NCBI GenBank assembly: GCA_017408325.1
Contig: JAFQUW010000062.1
Coordinates: 1 to 12,147 of the forward strand
Direction of reading: 5' to 3'
From: Clostridia bacterium
GTDB taxonomy: Bacteria; Bacillota; Clostridia; Oscillospirales; SIG627
Length of the DNA: 12,147 nt
Below, in pieces: positions 7,214 to 12,147 of the stretch (its first letter is position 1; every line of letters starts with the position of its first letter). The notes beneath the pieces are model-generated. The model made no database searches. It had not been told where the DNA came from and saw nothing but the letters and a program-made list of their open reading frames with translations. Made by a program: the position numbers and the translations under genes.

Positions 7214-8551
7214 TTGTTTGAAAACCTTTCCGAAAAGATCACAGAAGCGTTTCGTGCGTTCCGCTCGAAGGGCAAGCTGACCGAGGCCGACTTAAAGGTC
7301 GGTATGCGTCAGATCAAGCTCGCGCTTCTCGAGGCCGACGTCAACTTTAAGGTCGTACGCGCCTTCGTGGATCGCGTGCGTGAACGTGCGCTCGGCGAGG
7401 AGATCCTGGAAAGTCTCGTCCCCGGACAGATGATCGTCAAGATCGTCAACGAGGAACTCTGTGCCATCATGGGCTCGGAAAACGCCAAACTTCAGATCTC
7501 CCCGAAGCCGCCGACGAAAGTCTTGATGTGCGGTCTGCAGGGCAGCGGTAAGACCACGCAAAGCGCAAAACTCGCCCGTCTCTACAAGAAACAGGGCAAG
7601 CGTCCCCTGCTCGTCGCCTGTGACGTCTACCGTCCTGCCGCCATCAAACAGCTGCAGGTCGTCGGTGAACAGGTCGAGGTTCCCGTCTTCACCGTCGAAG
7701 GCTGCACCGACCCCGTCAAGATCGCCTCCGACGCCTTAAAATACGCCGAGAGAAACGCGCTTGACTTTGTCATCTTCGACACGGCAGGCCGTCTGCAGAT
7801 CGACACCGTTCTCATGGAAGAACTCGTAGAGATCAAAAACGTGACCGAGCCGACCGAGATCCTGCTCGTCGTCGACTCCATGACCGGTCAGGAAGCCGTC
7901 AACGTTGCCGAGACCTTCCACGAGATGCTCTCCATCACGGGCGTCATCCTGACGAAACTCGACGGCGACACACGCGGCGGTGCGGCACTCAGTGTCAAAT
8001 ACGTCACCGGAGCACCGATCAAATTCGTCGGTATGGGCGAAAAGCTCGACCAACTCGAACCTTTCCACCCTGACCGTATGGCAAACCGCATCCTCGGCAT
8101 GGGCGACGTTCTCTCCCTCATCGAAAAGGCGGAGGCCGCCATCGACGAGAAGAAGGCCGCCGAGATGGCCGAGAAGTTGCGCGAAAACTCTTTCACCCTC
8201 GACGATTACCTGGAACAGTTCAAGCAGATCCGTTCGATGGGCTCGATGCAGGACATCATGGGGATGCTCCCCGGCATCAAGCAGAGCGACCTCAAGGACG
8301 CCAAGATCGACGAAAAGCAGATCGACCGCATGGAGGCGATGATCCTCTCCATGACGCGAGAAGAACGTGCGAAACCGCAGATCTTAAATGCCTCGCGCCG
8401 TCGCCGCATCGCACAGGGCAGCGGCACCTCGGTCGAGGAACTCAATCGCTTCATCCGCCAATATGAGCAGATGCAAAAGATGATGAAGCAATTCACCGGC
8501 GGCGGCAAGAAAAAAGGCAAACTCGCCCGTCGTTTTTCCGGTCTCTTTTGA
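7214..8551 (+). CDS. ffh: Signal recognition particle protein Ffh
   Basis: This is the GTPase that binds signal sequences and the 4.5S/6S-like SRP RNA and delivers ribosomes to FtsY at the membrane. At 445 residues it has the normal length. The N domain covers 1-90. The G domain has G1 GLQGSGKTT (107-115), DVYRPAAIKQL (137-147), G3 DTAGR (189-193), G4 TKLDGDTRGGAAL (247-259) and G5 GMGEKLDQLEPFHP (273-286). The methionine-rich M domain runs from about 300 to 430, with the RNA-binding stretch GSGTSVEELNRFIRQYEQM (402-420). The start is TTG at 7214, supported by AAGGAG at 7201-7206 with a 7-nt spacing and by the family N-terminus (F)ENLSEKI; no ATG fits. It ends in a basic glycine tail (GGGKKKGKLARRF). 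Confidence 0.97.
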   Translation: MFENLSEKITEAFRAFRSKGKLTEADLKVGMRQIKLALLEADVNFKVVRAFVDRVRERALGEEILESLVPGQMIVKIVNEELCAIMGSENAKLQISPKPPTKVLMCGLQGSGKTTQSAKLARLYKKQGKRPLLVACDVYRPAAIKQLQVVGEQVEVPVFTVEGCTDPVKIASDALKYAERNALDFVIFDTAGRLQIDTVLMEELVEIKNVTEPTEILLVVDSMTGQEAVNVAETFHEMLSITGVILTKLDGDTRGGAALSVKYVTGAPIKFVGMGEKLDQLEPFHPDRMANRILGMGDVLSLIEKAEAAIDEKKAAEMAEKLRENSFTLDDYLEQFKQIRSMGSMQDIMGMLPGIKQSDLKDAKIDEKQIDRMEAMILSMTREERAKPQILNASRRRRIAQGSGTSVEELNRFIRQYEQMQKMMKQFTGGGKKKGKLARRFSGLF

Positions 8552-8553
8552 TG

Positions 8554-8580
8554 TTGACCCCGTTTTTGGGTTGATATAAA
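8554..8580 (+). promoter_or_regulatory. Possible weak promoter ahead of rpsP
   Basis: TTGACC at 8554-8559 and TATAAA at 8575-8580 lie in the 66-nt ffh-rpsP gap, with a short spacer of 15 bp (16 if ATAAAA is taken as the -10). An extra promoter for a ribosomal protein gene here would make sense, but the match is imperfect and read-through from the ylxM promoter is enough to explain expression. Confidence 0.3.
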
Positions 8581-8617
8581 AACAAACACCACTTAAATCA
8601 CTTTGGAGGAAACTAAC

Positions 8618-8863
8618 ATGGCAGTCAAAATTCGTCTCAAGAGAGTCGGCGCGAAGAAGGCGCCCTACTACCGCATCGTGGTCGCGGATTCCCGCTCCCC
8701 CCGTGACGGCCAGTTCATCGAAGAAATCGGTCACTACAACCCCAACACCGATCCCGCCACCGTCGTCGTTGACAACGAAAGCGCGAAGAAATGGATGAAG
8801 AACGGTGCTCAGCCCACTGAAACCGTCCGCAGCCTTCTCAAGAAGAGCGGCGCGATCGAATAA
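8618..8863 (+). CDS. rpsP: 30S ribosomal protein S16
   Basis: An 81-residue basic protein that binds 16S rRNA and helps assemble the 30S subunit. The sequence opens with the family pattern [26 protein letters not shown] and continues with [16 protein letters not shown], both diagnostic of S16. The length is normal for bacteria. ATG 8618 has GGAGG at 8605-8609. A TTG start at 8603 is in frame but would place the ribosome-binding site inside the gene. Its TAA lies inside a hairpin that reaches to the khpA start 9 nt downstream. Confidence 0.97.
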   Translation: MAVKIRLKRVGAKKAPYYRIVVADSRSPRDGQFIEEIGHYNPNTDPATVVVDNESAKKWMKNGAQPTETVRSLLKKSGAIE

Positions 8864-8872
8864 GATTCGATC
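8854..8872 (+). promoter_or_regulatory. Perfect hairpin at the rpsP stop / khpA start junction
   Basis: GATCGAAT (8854-8861) and ATTCGATC (8865-8872) are exact inverted repeats separated by AAG. The rpsP stop TAA (8861-8863) is within the structure, and the khpA ATG begins at 8873, directly after the last paired base. No Shine-Dalgarno motif is visible before khpA. The placement suggests that ribosomes finishing rpsP open the hairpin and reinitiate on khpA, fixing their ratio. This role is inference from position. Confidence 0.5.
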
Positions 8873-9103
8873 ATGCTGCGAGATCTGGTTTTAGATATCG
8901 TACGCGCTCTGGTCGATCACCCCGCCGCCGTGAAAGTGGACGAGCGTTACGAGGGTGAATACCTCCACCTCGAGATCCACGTCGCACCCGATGACATGGG
9001 TAAGATCATCGGCCGCGGCGGCAAGATCGCCCGTGCCCTTCGCACCGTGGTGAAGGCCGCTTCCCTGCGCGAAAACCAGAAGGTTCTGGTCGATATCCTC
9101 TAA
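8873..9103 (+). CDS. khpA: KH domain RNA-binding protein KhpA (YlqC family)
   Basis: A 76-residue single-KH-domain protein of the KhpA/YlqC family (UPF0109). In Firmicutes it partners with KhpB/EloR to bind RNA and influences cell elongation and division. The KH core is clear: HLEIHVAPDDMGKIIGRGGK (from residue 32) with the GxxG loop GRGG at 47-50, then an helix IARALRTVVKAASLR and a closing strand VLVDIL. Position right after rpsP is the classical place for this gene. It lacks an evident ribosome-binding site and appears translationally coupled to rpsP. It ends 11 nt before a strong terminator, and the usual following genes rimM and trmD are not here. Confidence 0.95.
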   Translation: MLRDLVLDIVRALVDHPAAVKVDERYEGEYLHLEIHVAPDDMGKIIGRGGKIARALRTVVKAASLRENQKVLVDIL

Positions 9104-9114
9104 AAAGCAAAAAG

Positions 9115-9142
9115 AGACACGGCGTCACGTGACGCCGTGTCT
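9115..9142. terminator. Bidirectional terminator between khpA and spoIIIAH
   Basis: A 28-nt perfect palindrome is centred between 9128 and 9129 (left arm AGACACGGCGTCAC). On the plus strand it is followed by a run of T, and on the minus strand by a T-rich stretch (complement of 9102-9114). It lies between the khpA stop and the spoIIIAH stop at 9149-9151 of two convergent units and should end both transcripts. Confidence 0.93.
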
Positions 9143-9148
9143 TTTTTG

Positions 9149-9814
9149 TTACACTTTTTCGGTGATGGTGAGATTCTGCGGAATGACACCTGCCTCCAGA
9201 TACACGATCTCCGTAATCTGGGCAACTTCGGCATCTGTCAGTCCGTCCGACTGCACGATGATGCTCGCGCGGTCCCCCTCAAGCACCGCCACGCAGTTGG
9301 AAAAGCCCTTCGCTTTGACGCGATTTTCAATGTCCACCTCTGCGGCAGTGCGATCCACGAGCGCGTTCATCGAGGCGTACGCTTCCTCTCGCGAAGTAGT
9401 GCTTGCCGCCTCGTCGTCGGCGAGTGCCTGATACATGTCGATCGCCTCGTCACGCACACGAGATCGATTGATGACGGCAACGGCAAAATAGTCGTCCTCG
9501 GCACTGTCCGCACTGCCCGGAGTAGACACCAAAGGCGGCTCTTCGGGCTGCGTCTGGGCAAAACGCAGGTTTAAGTAGGCAGCCAGCAGGATCAAGACCG
9601 CGCAACCTGCGATCAACAGATTTCGCACCGAGAGCGATTTCCAGGGAAAGGGGGCAAAACCCGCTTTCTTTTCACCGAGCAGGCGTTCACGCAGTTTTGA
9701 AAACGAAAGTTGGCCCTGCTTTTCTCCGTCCTTTTCCCGTTTGGTTTTCGCAGGCAAAAGGTTGCGTTTCTTTTTTTGATTCGGTTCAACTGTAAGTTTC
9801 TTGAGTTCTTCCAT
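9149..9814 (-). CDS. spoIIIAH: Stage III sporulation protein AH
   Basis: A mother-cell membrane protein, 221 residues, that forms a ring in the outer forespore membrane and interacts with forespore SpoIIQ in the feeding-tube channel. It has a basic cytoplasmic N-terminus of about 60 residues, a membrane segment at about 64-83 ending in the family-typical AAYLNLRF, a loose linker, and the conserved ring-building motif region. That region holds DYFAVAVINRSRVRDEAIDM (108-127), then EEAYASMNALVDRTAAEVDIE and LEGDRASIIVQSDGLTDAEV, resembling the YscJ/FliF fold known for this family. The start has GAGGAGG just upstream. It is the last gene of the spoIIIA operon, 16 nt after spoIIIAG. In Bacillus the operon is driven by sigma-E; the promoter lies outside this window. 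Confidence 0.95.
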   Translation of the reverse strand: MEELKKLTVEPNQKKKRNLLPAKTKREKDGEKQGQLSFSKLRERLLGEKKAGFAPFPWKSLSVRNLLIAGCAVLILLAAYLNLRFAQTQPEEPPLVSTPGSADSAEDDYFAVAVINRSRVRDEAIDMYQALADDEAASTTSREEAYASMNALVDRTAAEVDIENRVKAKGFSNCVAVLEGDRASIIVQSDGLTDAEVAQITEIVYLEAGVIPQNLTITEKV

Positions 9815-9830
9815 CGTCCATTCCTCCTCG

Positions 9831-10343
9831 TTAATTGGTTACGCTGATTTGATTCGCATTCAGATCAAAGAGCGTCTGCACCAAAGTGATGATCTTCATC
9901 TGCACGGCCGGCTCTGAGCCACCCGTACAGACCACGCTCACGCCGCGCACGCGCGGAAGCGAGACACTCTGTACGATCGGGGTCTTGACCCCGTTTTTGC
10001 CCGTTTCCAGAACTACAGTGCTCTCTTCCTCGCACTCTTCCTCTCCGCCGCTTCCGACGTGGGTGCTCTTGGTGCGGTCTAAAGCGTAATGCTCGATGAA
10101 AAACGTCTCCATCGTGAGCATTACCCGGGTCTCCCCTGCCCCCTGCACCGCAGAGATCAGGGCCGCGACGCGCTCTTCCAGCATCTGCGTATAGGCCGCC
10201 TCATCAAACTCCCTTGAAACAAGTGCGGTCTCGCTTGTCTCCCCGCGACTGCCGGAGAACAGAAGCAGCACCACGCCCAACAGAAACAGCAAGCCGAGGG
10301 ACAACACTTTTTTCTGTTTGAAAATACCGCTCACACGCGCCAT
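9831..10343 (-). CDS. spoIIIAG: Stage III sporulation protein AG
   Basis: A mother-cell membrane protein that forms the large ring of the SpoIIIA-SpoIIQ channel. With the start at MARVSGIFKQKK it is 170 residues, shorter than the B. subtilis protein (about 229). A membrane helix covers about 13-30. The conserved region follows: LEERVAALISAVQGAGETRVMLTMET (55-80, quoted in two parts in families as the ring-building motif start), then an acidic spacer GSGGEEECEEEST (97-109), and PIVQSVSLPRVRGVSVVCTG (122-141). The frame is open further upstream to 10472 but that part overlaps spoIIIAF. I prefer the ATG at 10343, 7 nt after the spoIIIAF stop, with GGTGA as ribosome-binding site. Confidence 0.88.
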   Translation of the reverse strand: MARVSGIFKQKKVLSLGLLFLLGVVLLLFSGSRGETSETALVSREFDEAAYTQMLEERVAALISAVQGAGETRVMLTMETFFIEHYALDRTKSTHVGSGGEEECEEESTVVLETGKNGVKTPIVQSVSLPRVRGVSVVCTGGSEPAVQMKIITLVQTLFDLNANQISVTN

Positions 10344-10350
10344 CGGCGAA

Positions 10351-10836
10351 TCACCCAAGCGTTCCCCCTCCCTCTTGTTCCAAACGAAATTCCGTCCCGT
10401 AACGCTCGCCGAGAGCGCAAAGCGTCTCCTCGTATTTCTGCGGCGGGCTGTCACAATATATGCATGCGTCAAAGCGATTTATGTCAGCACTGAAATCCAC
10501 ATCCACACAGCAGGAAACGTTCCAAAGAGATTCCAGCTCCGCTTGTATCACGGATTCCAACTGCTCTGCGGCAAGGCTTGTGATCGCACCTTCCGGAGAA
10601 AGGGATCCTTGCTCCCCTTCTTGTTCTTCACTCAGCGAAACGGAGGCAAGAAGATCCTCCGCGTCCCTCCCAAGTACAAAAGAGAGGATCGGAGAAGCCA
10701 TCAAAAAGACGATCCAGACCGCGATCACAGCACGCAAAAGACGGCCGAGCGACGAGAGTCGTGAAGGAAGGAGGAGTTCACTGACCGCCGAAAAGATCCC
10801 CGCAAGCACAACGGAACACAAAAATTGCGAAAACAT
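10351..10836 (-). CDS. spoIIIAF: Stage III sporulation protein AF
   Basis: A 161-residue membrane protein of the SpoIIIA channel complex. Two N-terminal membrane helices at about 5-23 and 34-55 (LLRAVIAVWIVFLMASPIL) are separated by the family motif SELLLPS, followed by a soluble extracytoplasmic domain. It is a little shorter than the Bacillus homologue (about 200 residues). The start ATG follows the spoIIIAE stop with no gap (TGA then ATG), with GGAGG in the end of spoIIIAE. The soluble domain carries several cysteines (109, 110, 125, 128, 140). Identity rests on the motif, topology and position between AE and AG. Confidence 0.9.
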   Translation of the reverse strand: MFSQFLCSVVLAGIFSAVSELLLPSRLSSLGRLLRAVIAVWIVFLMASPILSFVLGRDAEDLLASVSLSEEQEGEQGSLSPEGAITSLAAEQLESVIQAELESLWNVSCCVDVDFSADINRFDACIYCDSPPQKYEETLCALGERYGTEFRLEQEGGGTLG

Positions 10837-11964
10837 TCACCCTCCGATGGGCACGGCGATAAAAATTCCGAACCCGAGCAGAAAAAAGACACCGCCCGAA
10901 AGCACGACGGCATTCAGTATCGAGAGCGTTTGGGCGCAATCGGACAAAAAAACCCCTTCTCTCTCCAAGGAAAAGCACTCCGCAAACGCAGAGAGCAGGC
11001 GAAAGAGTGCCTGCCGCACAAGAACCAAGCAAAGCGGCACCAACACGATCCACAACACGCAAAAGACACCCAAAAAGCCGATCGAACCGCGCAACACATG
11101 CATTGCCGAAAAGACGGTCTTTGCCGATTCGGAGAACATCCCGCCGACGGCCGGAACGAAGTTTGCCGCCGCAAACCGCGCCGAGCGCAACGCAAGCGAG
11201 TCTGCGGAAGCGGAAAGCAAGGTCTGAACCGAGAGGATGGCAAGCAGCACGAGAAACAAGGCGGAAATGCAAAACATCACAACCCGACGCAAAAAGCGCG
11301 AAAGCGAAGAAAAATTCACCGCGGAAACTGCCCCTGCCGCAGACAGGGCAAACGAAGCGCACAGAAGGGGCAACAGATACTCGCTCGAAAGCGATTCCAA
11401 AACCGTCAGGGCACTCAAAAAAAGCGAGCTTTGCACCGTCGAACTCACCACGCCGCCCGAGAGCGAATAGACCGCGCCCGTGATCGGAAGCATCGACGAG
11501 AGAAAGGACGTAAACATCGTCAGCGTCTCCCCCACGGTGACAAACAGACTGTAGAGTCCGTGATAACTGACGCCTGCGAGAACGAGCGCCGAGAGAAAGT
11601 CGACTGCGTCCCGCACGCTGTCGCGAAACCAGGAGAGACTCATCGCCGAAAAAAAGGCCGAGAGGACGAGCACGCAAAACAGCGAAGCAAACAGCGTCAC
11701 TTCCCCCGAAAACGCGTTCATTGCACTGTGAAAAATGGATGTAAACAGTCCCCGAAAATAGTTCTGCGACGTCATTTCTTCCCCGTTTTTGACGCCGGAA
11801 ATCAGTTCTTCCCGCATCGGAAGATCCGATGGCAAGACCTCTTCGAGCCGATCAAGATCGGCACGTTCAAACAAGTCCTCCATCAAAGTATCCCCCGCGA
11901 AGACGGGAGCGGAAAACGCAAACAAAAACACCACGGTAAACAATAAACATCCAAAGATCTTCAT
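10837..11964 (-). CDS. spoIIIAE: Stage III sporulation protein AE
   Basis: A 375-residue polytopic membrane protein of the mother-cell SpoIIIA complex, close to the Bacillus length (about 399). It begins with a signal-like segment (1-23, ending APVFA), then a short soluble stretch with LPMREELISGVKNGE, then multiple membrane segments at about 88-110, 120-145, 150-175, 180-215, 226-250, 297-318 and 350-372. The motif NFVPAVGGMFSESAKTV (268-284) matches the most conserved part of the family (P-x-VGG-x-x-S-x-S). Start ATG has AGGAG upstream, spaced 6 nt, right after the spoIIIAD stop. It abuts spoIIIAF without a gap. Confidence 0.95.
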   Translation of the reverse strand: MKIFGCLLFTVVFLFAFSAPVFAGDTLMEDLFERADLDRLEEVLPSDLPMREELISGVKNGEEMTSQNYFRGLFTSIFHSAMNAFSGEVTLFASLFCVLVLSAFFSAMSLSWFRDSVRDAVDFLSALVLAGVSYHGLYSLFVTVGETLTMFTSFLSSMLPITGAVYSLSGGVVSSTVQSSLFLSALTVLESLSSEYLLPLLCASFALSAAGAVSAVNFSSLSRFLRRVVMFCISALFLVLLAILSVQTLLSASADSLALRSARFAAANFVPAVGGMFSESAKTVFSAMHVLRGSIGFLGVFCVLWIVLVPLCLVLVRQALFRLLSAFAECFSLEREGVFLSDCAQTLSILNAVVLSGGVFFLLGFGIFIAVPIGG

Positions 11965-11976
11965 AGTTCTCCTTTG

Positions 11977-12147
11977 TCAAGCGCCGTGGCGGATCGCCTC
12001 GGTGACCAATTCCAAAAAGTCCCGCAACAACGGGAGTGCAAGTGACAGAATTGCCCCCTTTCCAAAGAGTTCCGCAGCGCGAGAGAGCGTCATCTCCCCG
12101 AGATCACGACAAAACTCCGCCAAAAAACCCGTGCAGAGCGCGATGCC
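11977..12147 (-). CDS. spoIIIAD: Stage III sporulation protein AD, C-terminal part (partial)
   Basis: The minus strand is open from the window edge to a TGA at 11977-11979 and gives 56 residues. Motifs include FLAEFCRDLGEMTLSRAAEL, then FGKGAILSLALPLLRDFLELV near the end. This matches the C-terminus of SpoIIIAD, where a cytoplasmic EFCrDaGE-type motif leads into the last membrane helix ending in ALP. It is a small polytopic membrane subunit of the SpoIIIA channel. It sits 12 nt before spoIIIAE, as expected for the operon. The 5' part and the earlier genes AA to AC lie beyond the right edge. Confidence 0.9.
   Translation of the reverse strand, partial: GIALCTGFLAEFCRDLGEMTLSRAAELFGKGAILSLALPLLRDFLELVTEAIRHGA

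Noticed and set aside
10344..10472. Upstream extension of SpoIIIAG
   Set aside because: It overlaps spoIIIAF in another frame, adds an Arg-rich stretch unlike the family, and lacks a better ribosome-binding site than the ATG at 10343.
10825..11946. A 373-codon open frame on the plus strand opposite spoIIIAE
   Set aside because: The translation is a Lys/Arg/Gln/His-rich string with no motif; the minus strand carries spoIIIAE with its signature and correct operon spacing.
11965..11980. TTGACA-like element on the minus strand between spoIIIAD and spoIIIAE
   Set aside because: It overlaps the spoIIIAD stop and the spoIIIAE ribosome-binding site and has no -10 box at the right distance; chance match.
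1..12147. CRISPR arrays, tRNA or rRNA genes, insertion sequences, toxin-antitoxin or phage genes
   Set aside because: Looked for on both strands; no repeated spacer-repeat units, cloverleaf-like sequences, transposase motifs or terminal repeats were seen.

Overview
The window looks like a chromosomal segment of a GC-rich, spore-forming member of the Clostridia, possibly Oscillospiraceae-like. Endospore formation is shown directly by the spoIIIA genes on the minus strand. The clostridial placement rests on the ylxM-ffh-rpsP-khpA gene set, consensus sigma-A promoters (TTGACA-17-TATAAT), strong GGAGG ribosome-binding sites and a cysteine-tolerant secreted lipoprotein. The species cannot be named from the sequence alone.

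Layout. (1) 1-157: the acidic tail of an unidentified plus-strand gene and its terminator. (2) 229-6763: an oligopeptide ABC transporter unit with a consensus promoter, a structured leader of about 120 nt, then oppB, oppC, oppD, oppF and oppA, closed by a strong terminator. (3) 6834-9142: a second unit with its own promoter, ylxM-ffh-rpsP-khpA. These encode signal recognition particle components, ribosomal protein S16 and a KH RNA-binding protein. It ends at a 28-nt perfect palindrome that can terminate transcription from both sides. (4) 9149-12147: the distal part of the spoIIIA operon on the minus strand (spoIIIAD partial, AE, AF, AG, AH), convergent with unit 3. Its products build the channel between mother cell and forespore.

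The most unusual content is in the Opp unit. The binding protein (4923-6674) appears to be a natural circular permutation of OppA. After a normal lipoprotein signal peptide it begins with what is usually the C-terminal third of the family, then joins the usual old C-terminus to the old N-terminus through a short linker, and ends where the family is normally about two-thirds complete. Total length is normal and nothing obvious is lost. In the same operon OppC is 478 residues long instead of about 300. It carries roughly 130 extra extracytoplasmic residues between membrane segment 1 and the conserved FGTD motif, and these resemble a degenerate parvulin (PpiC/PrsA-type rotamase) domain. OppB and the two ATPases look ordinary. 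I infer a functional peptide importer with a rearranged receptor and an added outer-face domain on one permease.

Smaller points of interest are three consecutive, partly mutually exclusive inverted repeats in the opp leader; a perfect hairpin that contains the rpsP stop codon and abuts the khpA start codon, where no ribosome-binding site is visible; and the absence of rimM-trmD-rplS after khpA.
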